46,290 nt of DNA from DATARH01 sp036264235 (lineage in GTDB: Bacteria; Pseudomonadota; Alphaproteobacteria; ATCC43930; CGMCC-115725): positions 1 to 46,290 of the forward strand of contig DATARH010000272.1 in assembly GCA_036264235.1 (NCBI GenBank). Direction: 5' to 3'. The notes beneath the pieces are model-generated. The model made no database searches and had not been told where the DNA came from. It saw nothing but the letters and a program-made list of their open reading frames with translations. This document shows positions 24,506 to 32,961 of this stretch, one piece after another. Both the position numbers and the translations under genes were made by a program. Positions within the stretch are counted from its first letter, which is position 1. Each line of letters begins with the position of its first letter.

Positions 24506-25096
24506 TCAGAGATAACCAACAAGGATCGCCACACCGGCCAGTGCCATGGTCCCGCCGGCGGCCTGCAGAGCGCCCCTGCTCACTCCCGAAATTCTCCCGA
24601 TCCCAAGGCCCAGTCCGATCCCGGCAGCATGCAGCGCTGCCGTCGCCAGGATGAAGCCCACCCCATAGGCAAAGCCCGATGCCGTCTCAGGCATTTCGGC
24701 GCCGTGCGCATGGCCGTGGAAAACGGCAAAAAAGCCGACCAACGCCATCGCCGCTACGGTCGGCAGATGCAACCCGACGGCGATTGCGAGCCCAAGAACC
24801 ACGACTGAAAGCCCGATCCCGATCTCGACAAAAGGCAGACCGATGCCGATGACGCCGAGGACCCCACCGACCACCATCATCGACACAAAGGACGCAGGCA
24901 CCATCCAGAGGGCGCGGCCGCCCAGCTGTGCAGCAAGAAGACCGACCGCCACCATTGCCAGCACATGATCGATACCGCTGATCGGATGGGCAAAGCCATG
25001 CACGAAGCCGCCGGTATCGCCGACGCCGGTGTGCGCCTGGGCCGCCGTCGCGGCGAGCATCGCCAATCCCGCGATCGCCAAAATCCGCCGTGTCAT
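24506..25096 (-). CDS. HupE/UreJ-family nickel/cobalt transporter
   Basis: A 196-residue membrane protein with a signal peptide ending AAQA and mature start HTGVG. The family motif FAHPISGIDHVLAM has His37, Asp43 and His44, which bind Ni or Co, and further hydrophobic segments follow, with HGHAHGAEMPETAS between two of them. Members import nickel or cobalt for hydrogenase or urease, or cobalt for B12. No hydrogenase, urease or cobalamin gene is in the window. The ATG is preceded by a strong AGGAGAGG site, so I prefer it to the longer frame. It is divergent from a TPR gene. Confidence 0.9.
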   Translation of the reverse strand: MTRRILAIAGLAMLAATAAQAHTGVGDTGGFVHGFAHPISGIDHVLAMVAVGLLAAQLGGRALWMVPASFVSMMVVGGVLGVIGIGLPFVEIGIGLSVVVLGLAIAVGLHLPTVAAMALVGFFAVFHGHAHGAEMPETASGFAYGVGFILATAALHAAGIGLGLGIGRISGVSRGALQAAGGTMALAGVAILVGYL

Positions 25097-25249
25097 CCTC
25101 TCCTCCGCTCCGCATTCTTCTCGGTTACCATGCGGGCGTGATTGAACCAGCGCAAGCGCGTGTAAGGCTCTCGCCGGGTTCAACTCAGGCGGCAGCAAGC
25201 TTTCTTTTGCCCGAATAGCGTCCGAAATTGGCGCTATCGTGCTGCCACT

Positions 25250-25882
25250 ATGAGCAGCGATGTGACAAACAAGGAAGATGCCCTCGCTGAGCTACAGCGG
25301 CAGCTCGGCGACGACCACCCGGACACGCTGGCGGCGATGCTCGATCTTGCCGAGGCCCTGTGGCCGCAGGGGCAATTGAGCCGGGCGAAGCAGCTGGAGG
25401 AGGCGGTGGTCGTCGCACGACGGCGGCTCCTCGGGGCCGACCATCCGGATACGCTGAAGGCACTCGGCAAGCTGGCCAGCACGACGGGCGCGCTTGGCGA
25501 CCCGGCGCAGGCGCGGGTCTGGCAGGAGAAGATCGCCGAAGGCATGCGCCGCGCGTTGGGCGAGGATCACCGCGACAGCCTGCGCGCGGTCAACAATCTG
25601 GCCGGAACCGTGGCGGCGCTGGGCGAGCTCGAAGACGCACGCGGGCTGCTGGAAGAGACCATCGCCGCGATGGGCCGCGCCCTCGGCGAAGAAGACACCG
25701 ACACCCTGACCGCGTTAGGCAACCTCGCCGCCGTGCTGTGGCAGATGGAGGAGCACGACGAGGCCTATTGGCTGCAATATCACATGACCGAGGCGCTGCG
25801 TCGGACCTGCGGCGAAGACGACCCGCGGGTTCGCACCGCGCTCGCGATCCTCGACACGATGCAGCGGCACGGGCGGTTGTAA
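25250..25882 (+). CDS. Kinesin-light-chain-type TPR protein
   Basis: A 210-residue soluble protein of about four 42-residue TPR units with the theme R-(R/A)-L-L-G-x-D-H-P-D-T-L-x-A-L, as in ALGEDHRDSLRAVNNLAG and ALGEEDTDTLTALGNLA. Such repeats are common in bacterial proteins as protein-binding modules. No catalytic domain or export signal is visible. It ends directly against the end of the dioxygenase beta-subunit gene on the other strand (adjacent stops). Function not known. Confidence 0.8.
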   Translation: MSSDVTNKEDALAELQRQLGDDHPDTLAAMLDLAEALWPQGQLSRAKQLEEAVVVARRRLLGADHPDTLKALGKLASTTGALGDPAQARVWQEKIAEGMRRALGEDHRDSLRAVNNLAGTVAALGELEDARGLLEETIAAMGRALGEEDTDTLTALGNLAAVLWQMEEHDEAYWLQYHMTEALRRTCGEDDPRVRTALAILDTMQRHGRL

Positions 25883-26350
25883 TTACAGCGGGGTCGCGAG
25901 CAGGCTCGGCACCGCGAAGGTGTCGAGCAGCACCAGCTTGTCGCGAATGCGCAGCCCGCCGTGCTCCGTCACCAGCCGGTCGCGGTACAAACCGGCGGCA
26001 AACAGGGTCGTGCCACCTTCCTGGTCAGTCTGAAACACCGCGAACGGCGCCTCGACATCGATCCCGGCCGCATCGTCACCAGCGATACGCGGCAATCCGA
26101 TCAGGTGACGGTCGGTATGCAGGTTGTACTTGTTCGCCTCCTGCAAGGCGCGGAGGCGGTCTTCCAGCATCGCGCGCGAGTCGCAGAAAATCAGCGCCAC
26201 CGGTAACCCAGCATCGGCGTTCTCGCGCGGCAGGACCTGATACCGGCACTCGGCAGAGAACAGGCCGAGCCAATCGTCATAGCGGCCCGCGTCGAGCCGT
26301 GCGCCATATTCAGCGAAAAGATCAGTGACCGCGCCGCGATCGACCGTCAC
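25883..26350 (-). CDS. Aromatic-ring-hydroxylating dioxygenase, small (beta) subunit
   Basis: A 155-residue SnoaL-like/cystatin-fold protein matching ring-hydroxylating dioxygenase beta subunits: FAEYGARLDAGRYDDWLGLF at the start, then YQVLPRENADAGLPVALIFCD, RDRLVTEHGGLRIRDKLVLLDT at the end. It is structural in the alpha3beta3 oxygenase. The start overlaps the alpha-subunit stop (ATGA). No ferredoxin or reductase is adjacent, so electron supply comes from elsewhere. Confidence 0.85.
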   Translation of the reverse strand: MTVDRGAVTDLFAEYGARLDAGRYDDWLGLFSAECRYQVLPRENADAGLPVALIFCDSRAMLEDRLRALQEANKYNLHTDRHLIGLPRIAGDDAAGIDVEAPFAVFQTDQEGGTTLFAAGLYRDRLVTEHGGLRIRDKLVLLDTFAVPSLLATPL

Positions 26351-27603
26351 CGCACCGCGCCCTCGGGTTCGATGCCGAGCAGTTCAGCGTAATAGGACCA
26401 GAAGCCGCGCAGCGGCACATCGGTCACGCGATAGTCGCGGTCGGAAATCTCGCCGGCGCCGCCGAGCTCAATTACCGTATGGGTGTCGATCTCGGGCTTC
26501 GACGCCTTGTGGGCGACTTCGAGCGCCTCGCCATCCTCCATCGACACCAGCCCGGCCGGTCCAACCAGATTGGCCTGACGCAGCCGGTGATGCACCATGT
26601 CGGCTGGATCGTCGGCATAACCGAACATCGTCTGAAAGATCTCAACCTCGTCGATGCCGCGCGGCCGGATCTGGCGGATCGCCAAGCTGTTGCTGATCTG
26701 CACGAACACCGAGGACGGAAATACCGAGGTGACTGCCAGGTTGAGCGGGTCCGCACGCTCGCGGCGGAACGTCACCAAGTCCGGTTCCTGCAAGCTCAGG
26801 TAATTGCTCCGCACGCGCGCTCCGGCATAGGCCTGCTGCGCCGCCTCCTCGTCGTCGCTGTCGGCCTCGGCCCAGGTAATGTTGTGACGGTGACGCGCGT
26901 CCATCGTGACGCCGCCGACCTGGGTCGAGCGGTCGAGCCCAAAGGTGACGAGAAACTCGTGCAGCAGGCTCGCATGGTAATTGTCGCGCGTGTTCTCGGC
27001 ATACAGCTTCCAGTTTGCCTTAACCCGCTGCCGGTTGTAGCCGAGCACCGTGACCGGCCGATCGAGCAGGCGCTTCAGCTGCGCCAGCACAGGCGCGCCG
27101 AGATAGGTTTCGAGCGGCTCGGCATCCTCGGACAGGGTGCCGAAGATCGCGCCGTTGACATTGTCGACGTGCAGCTTGCGCAAGCCATGCGCGCCCATGT
27201 CGAACTCAGGCCCCATCCCGCCCTTGCCGCGAATGCCGCGGCGGAACGGGATCGCGGTCAGCCGCCCGTCAAGCCCATAACACCATTGGTGATAGAGGCA
27301 GGTGTGCTCGCGCGCGTTACCGGAAATTTCGCGCCGCACCAGCGCGCCCCGATGGGCGCAGCGGTTGACAAAGGCGTGCATCGCACCGGCTTCGTCGCGG
27401 TTGAATACGACTGGCGTGTCGCCAACATAGGTCATGCGGAAATCGCCGGAGTTCGGGATTTCGGCGTCGAGGCCGAGATAGTTCCACACCGGCCCCTGGA
27501 AGATGCGCTCCTGCTCGCGCCGGTAGATTTCGGAATCGTGGTAGAGGCGGTAGGGAACCCGGCTGTAATCGAGCGCCGGCCAGATCGCGGCGGTGACCAT
27601 CAT
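26347..27603 (-). CDS. Rieske aromatic-ring-hydroxylating dioxygenase, large (alpha) subunit
   Basis: A 418-residue oxygenase alpha subunit. The Rieske [2Fe-2S] site is Cys82-x-His84 (CAHRGALV) and Cys102-x2-His105 (CLYHQW). The mononuclear iron site contains His210 and His215 in DNYHASLLHEF, with Asp207 as the bridging residue between subunits. The substrate is unknown; the beta subunit and the order resemble aromatic dihydroxylating systems, not demethylases. It follows the hydrolase gene by ten bases and is coupled to the beta subunit. A second in-frame ATG one codon in is possible. Confidence 0.92.
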   Translation of the reverse strand: MMVTAAIWPALDYSRVPYRLYHDSEIYRREQERIFQGPVWNYLGLDAEIPNSGDFRMTYVGDTPVVFNRDEAGAMHAFVNRCAHRGALVRREISGNAREHTCLYHQWCYGLDGRLTAIPFRRGIRGKGGMGPEFDMGAHGLRKLHVDNVNGAIFGTLSEDAEPLETYLGAPVLAQLKRLLDRPVTVLGYNRQRVKANWKLYAENTRDNYHASLLHEFLVTFGLDRSTQVGGVTMDARHRHNITWAEADSDDEEAAQQAYAGARVRSNYLSLQEPDLVTFRRERADPLNLAVTSVFPSSVFVQISNSLAIRQIRPRGIDEVEIFQTMFGYADDPADMVHHRLRQANLVGPAGLVSMEDGEALEVAHKASKPEIDTHTVIELGGAGEISDRDYRVTDVPLRGFWSYYAELLGIEPEGAVR

Positions 27604-27613
27604 ACGCTCGCCC

Positions 27614-28423
27614 TCAGGGGTGGATCATTGTCTCGGTGCGGCGGATCACGAATGCTTCGTGCCGTTCGAGAAAATCGCCGACGACATCGGTGAACGCTTC
27701 CGGCCGCTCGGCGCCGATCGAATGCCCGGCATCATAGACGAAGACGAGCTGACAATTTGGGATCAGCTCTTTGTAGTGGCGCCCCATCTCGGGCGGGATC
27801 ACCCGGTCCAAGGTGCCGAACAGCACGAGCGTCGCCACCGAAAGCTGACGCAAGCGGGTTTCGAGATCGGGGTCGCGGTCGGGGCTGCGCAGACGCCGGA
27901 CCAGTGCCTGAGTCTGTGCCTGCACCGCCGGGTCGGGCGCCGGCAACGGCGGCATTCGCTCGGGATGGGCGTAGAGCCGGCGCGCCATCTCCTCCGGTGT
28001 CCCGGTGGGCGGCACGGTACCGGGCGGGCGAATCGCCGCGGGCGCCTCCAGCACCAATCCTTGTACCGGCACCGGGTTCTGCACCGCCTGCCATAGCGCC
28101 GTCGCACCGCCGAACGAGGTGCCCATCAGGTTGTATTTGGCGAGGCCGAGCCTGGCGCAAGCCGCGGCCATCGTCGCGCCGAGTTCTGCGATATTCTTGG
28201 TCCGCGTGTTCTCGGGCGAGGCGCCGAAGCCCGGCATCTCGAACGCGATCAACCGATGCCGCTTGCTCAGCAGGTCGTGGCCGCGATTGAGCCGCAATCC
28301 GCCGGCGCCATGCAGATGCACGAGCGGCATCCCCTCGCCTGCCGCCATGTAGCGGATGCGGAACCCGTCAACCTCGACAAAACCTTCGCCAAAGCCCGCG
28401 CCGGGGATCTCGGTATGCGCCAC
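27614..28423 (-). CDS. Alpha/beta hydrolase, probably C-C bond or ester hydrolase of the catabolic cluster
   Basis: A 269-residue alpha/beta-fold hydrolase. It has the oxyanion segment LVHLHGAGGLR, the nucleophile elbow GTSFGGA with Ser103, an Asp in LFGTLDRVIPPEMG and a His in YDAGHSIGAERPEAF. Members next to Rieske dioxygenases often cleave meta-ring fission products, as BphD or MhpC do; that role is inferred. I start at a GTG with AAGGGCG upstream; the frame is open further but overlaps the LLM gene. It stands between the LLM gene (17 bases) and the dioxygenase alpha subunit. Confidence 0.85.
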   Translation of the reverse strand: MAHTEIPGAGFGEGFVEVDGFRIRYMAAGEGMPLVHLHGAGGLRLNRGHDLLSKRHRLIAFEMPGFGASPENTRTKNIAELGATMAAACARLGLAKYNLMGTSFGGATALWQAVQNPVPVQGLVLEAPAAIRPPGTVPPTGTPEEMARRLYAHPERMPPLPAPDPAVQAQTQALVRRLRSPDRDPDLETRLRQLSVATLVLFGTLDRVIPPEMGRHYKELIPNCQLVFVYDAGHSIGAERPEAFTDVVGDFLERHEAFVIRRTETMIHP

Positions 28424-28440
28424 GCTGTCGCCCTTCGCGG

Positions 28441-29517
28441 TCAGATGTTGCGGATGCGCGGCAGGACTTTGGTCCCGAACAATTCGAGCGAGCGCATCAT
28501 CGCGTTCACGTCGCCGGTGCCGGGGTCGGCCAGCGAGATGTCGATCACACCGGCGCCGACCTCGTCGCGACAGCGGCGGATCTGCTCGATCACCCGGTCG
28601 GGCCCGCCGCAGAAGCTGATCGGCAAGACGCCGCCGACATTGGCCGGGCGCTTCTCGCCGGCGATGTTGCGGGTGGTGTCGGCCGCGAGCAGCGCGTCGC
28701 GTAGCCCGGGTGCGACCGGAAACGGCGCCTGCTTGTCGCGATTGGCCAACATCTCGTCGGCTTTGTCGTCGTCCTCGGCAAGGATCATGTTGGCGCGATA
28801 GATGATCGCGTCCGGCCCCGGCTCCCAGCCGTAATGGCTGCAACGCTCGCGGTAGTAGGCGCCGGCCTTGCCCATCAGTTCAAAGGTGCCATAGGAGAGG
28901 CCTAGGCCGATGTGATGGCGGGCGGCGAACTCACCGGCCTCGGCGCTGGTGCCGAGCGCATAGGTGAGCGGCAGCGGCTGCTGCGGGTGCGGCCAAATCG
29001 AGACGGTCCGATACTGAAAATAGCGGCCCTGCCAGCCGAAAGGCTGCGGCTCGCTCCAGGCCTTGAGGATCAGCTCCATCCCCTCGTCGGTACGCTCGCG
29101 CGCCTCCTTGGGGTTGAGGTCGTAGCTCAGATATTCGTTGGTGGTGCCGCGCAGCAGGCCGAAGACGAAGCGGCCGGGCGCCATTGCGTCGAGCATCGCC
29201 AACTCCTCGGCGATGCGGATCGGGTTGCTGACCGGCACCAAGGGGCCGAGCAGCGCGATCTTGATCTTCGCGGTCTGGGCGCCGAGAAACGCCGCCGAGA
29301 CGACCGGCGACGGGGTCAGGATGCGCGGCGAATAATGGTGCTCGGAAACGCTAACCCAGTCGAAGCCCAATTCCTCGACAAACCGGACCCGCTCGACCAT
29401 GCCGCGGCAAGATTCGCTGCCGATCGCCGGGTCATAGGCGCCGGACGGCACCGGCCATTGTCGAGGCATGTCCGGCGGCGAGCGATAACGCCCGGTTTCG
29501 AAATACGAGACCTTCAT
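28441..29517 (-). CDS. LLM-class flavin-dependent monooxygenase
   Basis: A 358-residue bacterial luciferase-like enzyme: MKVSYFETGRYRSPPDMPRQ at the start, FDWVSVSEHHYSPRILTPSP, KIALLGPLVPVSNPIRIAEE and GRFVFGLLRGTTNEYLSYD. These are hallmarks of the flavin-binding barrel. It is probably the first gene of a minus-strand operon with the hydrolase and dioxygenase. It presumably oxidises a small organic substrate with reduced flavin or F420. The ATG shown is chosen over an upstream in-frame codon because the extra residues are Arg-rich. Confidence 0.88.
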   Translation of the reverse strand: MKVSYFETGRYRSPPDMPRQWPVPSGAYDPAIGSESCRGMVERVRFVEELGFDWVSVSEHHYSPRILTPSPVVSAAFLGAQTAKIKIALLGPLVPVSNPIRIAEELAMLDAMAPGRFVFGLLRGTTNEYLSYDLNPKEARERTDEGMELILKAWSEPQPFGWQGRYFQYRTVSIWPHPQQPLPLTYALGTSAEAGEFAARHHIGLGLSYGTFELMGKAGAYYRERCSHYGWEPGPDAIIYRANMILAEDDDKADEMLANRDKQAPFPVAPGLRDALLAADTTRNIAGEKRPANVGGVLPISFCGGPDRVIEQIRRCRDEVGAGVIDISLADPGTGDVNAMMRSLELFGTKVLPRIRNI

Positions 29518-29653
29518 GGCACGGCCCGCGGAGCGTTGACGGCGCACAATTCCGCGCCGGCCTCATCTTCTGCCGCCGCGCCGCCGGCGCGCAAGGCCAA
29601 ATGCCGGGTCGGACGGGGCAGCCGCTCGCGTCGGCCCCCCGTCCCAGGCGTGG

Positions 29654-29875
29654 TCAGCGATAATTCTGCTGCTGCTGTTGCGCCGCCCGCTTGTTGGCGT
29701 TGTGCCGGCCGACGAGACAGCCGACCCCCGCGCCGATCAGGCCGTGATGGCCGACAAAGTGACCGGCGACGCCGCCGACCGCAGCACCTTTGAGACAGCC
29801 GGCGGCCTGGGCCGGGCCTGGAATCGTCGCCACCGCAATCATCGCCGCCGCCGCAATCGTCAGAACCGATTTCAT
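29654..29875 (-). CDS. Small secreted glycine-zipper protein
   Basis: A 73-residue protein with a signal peptide MKSVLTIAAAAMIAVATIPG...AQA, then GAAVGGVAGHFVGHHGLIGAGVGCLVGRH, a glycine-zipper membrane pair (G-x3-G spacing), and a Gln-rich tail QQQQQNYR. Such proteins sit in or at the outer membrane or periplasm. Two Cys residues (after AAG and in GAGVGC) could form a disulfide. The ATG has a strong AGGAGG site eight bases upstream, so the longer frame is not used. It stands alone. Confidence 0.8.
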   Translation of the reverse strand: MKSVLTIAAAAMIAVATIPGPAQAAGCLKGAAVGGVAGHFVGHHGLIGAGVGCLVGRHNANKRAAQQQQQNYR

Positions 29876-29985
29876 CTGCACGTCTCCTCCTCCCCGCACC
29901 AGCGCGGGTAACGCGCCAACGACGGCGAGGCCGGCGAAATTCTCTTTTCGCCGGGAGGTAGAGCGCAGGTCTCGAGGTGCAGCGG

Positions 29986-30558
29986 CTAGCGCGGCTCGGT
30001 CCAGCTTTCCGAGAAGGCCAGGGCGCAGGTGCTGAATGGGCGGCCTTCGCGCTGCAGCGGCCACGGCTTGCCGGCGGCCTGCACGCCGTTGCGCGTCAGC
30101 CGCGCCCCGAGCGCCGGGATCAGTAGGGTGCAGACGCCATAGCGGCGGCCGCCCTCGCCGGGATTGGTGTGGATCAGCAGCGGCTCGCCGATCTCATACC
30201 AAGTCAGGTCGATCTCCTCGTTCGTGGAGACCAGCCGCTCGGTCCAGAAATAGCGCGGATCGCCGGTCTTGGTGAACTCGGCGTCGACGACCGGGATCGT
30301 CGGGTCCTCGGTCTCGGGATTCAGCATTCCCTGGACCGTGGATTGCAGCCAGCGCGCCATCGCGATGTTGTCGGAATAGATGCGCCAGCGGTTCTCGGTC
30401 AGCTCGCTTTTCAAATAGAGCACATGGCCCGGCCCGGCCGGGCAGGTGATGATGCGCCAATAGCTGGCGTTGGTCGTGATCGTCCCGCCATCGGTGTCGC
30501 TGAGGCGGATGAATGGGTTCTCGCCGGTCAAGATGGTCCGGTTCGGGTCGGCGGCCAT
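29986..30558 (-). CDS. Conserved-looking hypothetical protein
   Basis: A 190-residue protein I do not recognise. It begins MAADPNRTILTGENPFIRLS and contains NASYWRIITCPAGPGHVLYLK, NRWRIYSDNIAMARWLQSTVQ and DLTWYEIGEPLLIHTNPGE; no signal peptide or membrane segment. Composition and codon use look genuine. The ATG has GGGAGGG seven bases upstream; a TTG six codons earlier is less likely. It stands divergent to the VOC gene in the catabolic region, so a role in the same metabolism is possible but unsupported. Confidence 0.7.
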   Translation of the reverse strand: MAADPNRTILTGENPFIRLSDTDGGTITTNASYWRIITCPAGPGHVLYLKSELTENRWRIYSDNIAMARWLQSTVQGMLNPETEDPTIPVVDAEFTKTGDPRYFWTERLVSTNEEIDLTWYEIGEPLLIHTNPGEGGRRYGVCTLLIPALGARLTRNGVQAAGKPWPLQREGRPFSTCALAFSESWTEPR

Positions 30559-30723
30559 CGGCATTCCCTCCCTCAAGTCATGCGCGCTGCCGCAATGTTA
30601 GGCGATGGCCGAACCTGGCGCCATGTTGCCGATCATTTCGGGCGGTTGAGTTCGCCGCCCCGTGCTGCCAAGCTGCCCTGCGGATAACCCAGGCACGGCG
30701 CCAAATTCAGAAGGGGAGAAATC

Positions 30724-31077
30724 ATGGCATTCACGATCGGGCATGTGCACATCAAGACCGGCGACCCAAAAAAGACCGCGCAGTTCTACATGGACAATTT
30801 CGGCGCAACGATGAAGCGCGAGGTCGACGGCCGCGGGTTTCAGCTCGACCTGCACGGGCTGCAGCTCAACGTCACAACGATCATCGAGACCCAAAAGCAC
30901 GAGCAGAAGCTCGGCATCGAGCACATCGCGGTTCAGACCGACGACTACCAGGGTACGCTGTCGCGCCTCAAATCAAACGGCGCCAAGATCATCGAGGAGC
31001 TGTTCAACAACGGCCACCATGTCTGCTGGGTGGAAGCCCCGGACGGCGCCCAGATGGAAGTGATCGAGAAGGTGTAG
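30724..31077 (+). CDS. VOC-family protein
   Basis: A 117-residue single-domain vicinal-oxygen-chelate protein. It starts MAFTIGHVHIKTGDPKKTAQF, with a metal-type His, has IEHIAVQTDDYQGTLSRLKS in the middle and ends APDGAQMEVIEKV with the Glu ligand. A ribosome site AAGGGGAG lies five bases upstream of the ATG. It is followed by a palindromic repeat and then an LLM-class gene. Lyase or dioxygenase chemistry is possible but not evident. Confidence 0.85.
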   Translation: MAFTIGHVHIKTGDPKKTAQFYMDNFGATMKREVDGRGFQLDLHGLQLNVTTIIETQKHEQKLGIEHIAVQTDDYQGTLSRLKSNGAKIIEELFNNGHHVCWVEAPDGAQMEVIEKV

Positions 31078-31084
31078 CTTAGTT

Positions 31085-31165
31085 CGTCACCCCCACGCGA
31101 AAGCGGGGGTCCAGGGCGCGCGATGCGCTGCGGCTCCCTGGATTCCCGCTGGCGCGGGAATGACG
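31085..31165. repeat. Cloverleaf-shaped palindromic intergenic repeat
   Basis: The 81-base element opens CGTCA and closes TGACG. Inside are three nested or serial hairpins: ACCCCC with GGGGGT (around CGAAAG), CCAGGG with CCCTGG, and ATTCCCGC with GCGGGAAT. This is the form of dispersed alphaproteobacterial repeats. It lies between the VOC stop (8 bases) and the next LLM start (25 bases), so it would be in the transcript if they are cotranscribed. Confidence 0.75.
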
Positions 31166-31190
31166 ATGGTGATTGCGGAGAAAATATCGG

Positions 31191-32111
31191 ATGGCCCTGA
31201 AAGATCTGATCTCGCTCGGCATGTCGCTGCCGCACCGCTCGCCCGACCCGATCGACATGGATCAGGTGCGCCAGGTTGCGCAACGTGCCGAGGCGCTCGG
31301 CTTCAGCGATCTGTGGGTCACGGAAAACACGCTCGACGAGGCCACCTGCTTCGATCCTGTGGTGGTGCTGACCTATGCCGCCGCGATCACCTCGAAAATC
31401 CGGCTCGGTGCCTCGGTCGTCGTGCTCCCGATCCATCACCCGCTGATGGTGGCGCATCAATGGGCCTGCCTGGACTATGTCAGCGGCGGCCGCGCGATCC
31501 TTGGCGTCGGGCTCGGTCGTGAACACCATTATCGCCAGTTCGAGGTGCCGGAAGAATTGCGGGTGCGGCGCTTCCGCGAAGAGGTCGAGGTGATCCGGGC
31601 GTGCTGGACCGAGCCGAAAATCACCTATCAAGGCCATTTCTATCACCTCCAGGACGAGCCGATGCACCCGAAACCGGTGCAGAAACCGCATCCGCCGATC
31701 TGGATGGGTGTCGGTCATCCCGACGCGATCCGCCGCACGGCGCGGCTCGCCGATGGCTGGATGGGGTCGGGCGGCTCGCGCAAGGCCGAGTGGGCGCAAA
31801 CCATTCCGCTGCTGAAGGAGGCGCTGGCGCAGAACGGGCGCGACCTCGGAAATTTCCCGATCTCGAAGCGTGTCTTCATGTCGGTGCATGAGCGCGCCGA
31901 CACCGCGCGCGCCGAGCTGTTGCGCTGGTTCACCGAGGTGTATCACAACCCGCCCGGTACCGACCTTTGCGGCATCCATGGCACGCCGGAACAGGCGCGC
32001 GAGCAGTTGGAAGAACTTGCTTCGAAAGGTGCGACGCACCTGTTGCTGAACCCGGTGTGCCGCTACACCGAGCAGGTCGAAGCACTGGCCGAGGTGACGG
32101 GACTGAAATAA
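31191..32111 (+). CDS. LLM-class flavin-dependent oxidoreductase
   Basis: A 306-residue luciferase-like enzyme, third of this family in the window. It starts MALKDLISLGMSLPHRSPDP and has FSDLWVTENTLDEATCFDPV, IRLGASVVVLPIHHPLMVAHQ, GRAILGVGLGREHHYRQF and KPHPPIWMGVGHPDAIRR. The substrate is unknown. The stop shares a base with an ATG of the following methyltransferase frame, so the two are coupled. The ATG is ten bases from a GGAG. Upstream in-frame residues are not family-like. Confidence 0.87.
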   Translation: MALKDLISLGMSLPHRSPDPIDMDQVRQVAQRAEALGFSDLWVTENTLDEATCFDPVVVLTYAAAITSKIRLGASVVVLPIHHPLMVAHQWACLDYVSGGRAILGVGLGREHHYRQFEVPEELRVRRFREEVEVIRACWTEPKITYQGHFYHLQDEPMHPKPVQKPHPPIWMGVGHPDAIRRTARLADGWMGSGGSRKAEWAQTIPLLKEALAQNGRDLGNFPISKRVFMSVHERADTARAELLRWFTEVYHNPPGTDLCGIHGTPEQAREQLEELASKGATHLLLNPVCRYTEQVEALAEVTGLK

Positions 32112-32125
32112 TGAAGGGTGGCGGC

Positions 32126-32857
32126 ATGGCGGAACTTCCCGTCGATCCGGTCAAGCGCCAGATCGCGGCACATTGGAACCGGCGTGCGCCGGGTTTCGAC
32201 GAGGGCTTCGGCCACAGTATCGCCACCAACGCCGAACGCGCCGCCTGGGACCGCATCATCGGTCTGGTGCTCGGCGGCCGGGACAATCTCGACGCGCTCG
32301 ACATCGGCTGCGGCACCGGCTTTCTGAGCCTGGAGATGGCCCGGCGCGGGCATCGCGTTACCGGTGTCGATTTCGCGCCGGCGATGCTGGAGCTGGCACG
32401 GCGCAAGGCGGGTGAAACCGGCGCCGCGATCCGCTTCGAGCAGGCGGATGCCGAGCGGTTGCCTTTCGTCCCCGGCAGCTTCGATCTCGCGGTCTGCCGG
32501 CACCTGTTGTGGACCCTGCCGCACCCGGAAGCGGCGCTCGATGAATGGATCCGGATGTTGCGGCCAGGCGGACGGCTTGCGGTGATCGACAGCCAATTCG
32601 ATCCCTCGGCGCTGCAATCCGGGCCACAGAACGCGCGCAGCAGCCCGGAATACGCCGAGATCGGCGACCAGCTGCCGTTTCTCGGCGGCCGGCCGCAGGG
32701 CGAGATCGAGGCGCTGTTCCGCGCCCACGGGCTGCTCGATGTCGGCGGCGATCCCGTGCCCGATCTGGTGCAGGCGCAGGCGCAGCGGATGGTGGCAGAA
32801 GGCATGGAACCGGTGATCCGCCGCCGCTACGTCGTCTGGGGTGACCTGCCGGCCTAA
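32126..32857 (+). CDS. Class I SAM-dependent methyltransferase
   Basis: A 243-residue Methyltransf_11-type enzyme. LDIGCGTGFLSLEMARRGHRVTGVDFAP spans motif I and the acidic ribose-binding loop, FEQADAERLPFVPGSFDLAV gives motifs II-III, and MLRPGGRLAVID is the classic post-motif. It begins KRQIAAHWNRRAPGFDEGF. The ATG at 32111 (adding five residues, MKGGG) would overlap the LLM stop by one base and is a fair alternative; I prefer 32126 for its AAGGGTGG site. The acceptor molecule is unknown. Confidence 0.87.
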   Translation: MAELPVDPVKRQIAAHWNRRAPGFDEGFGHSIATNAERAAWDRIIGLVLGGRDNLDALDIGCGTGFLSLEMARRGHRVTGVDFAPAMLELARRKAGETGAAIRFEQADAERLPFVPGSFDLAVCRHLLWTLPHPEAALDEWIRMLRPGGRLAVIDSQFDPSALQSGPQNARSSPEYAEIGDQLPFLGGRPQGEIEALFRAHGLLDVGGDPVPDLVQAQAQRMVAEGMEPVIRRRYVVWGDLPA

Positions 32858-32859
32858 CC

Positions 32860-32944
32860 GTCATTGCGAGCAGCGCAGCGACGAAGCAATCTCGTCCGGG
32901 TGAGTACAATCGGCGCGAGATTGCTTCGCTCCGCTCGCAATGAC
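32860..32944. repeat. GTCATTGCGAG-type inverted repeat pair
   Basis: The left arm, beginning GTCATTGCGAG (32860) and ending GAAGCAATCTCG, and the right arm, CGAGATTGCTTCG to CTCGCAATGAC (32916-32944), are inverted copies; the left arm has six extra bases. The middle is 21 bases. This sequence is a widespread dispersed repeat in alphaproteobacteria. It lies between the methyltransferase and the CoA-transferase and could fold in the mRNA or end transcription. Confidence 0.8.
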
Positions 32945-32961
32945 ACTAGAGGAGTTTCGGC

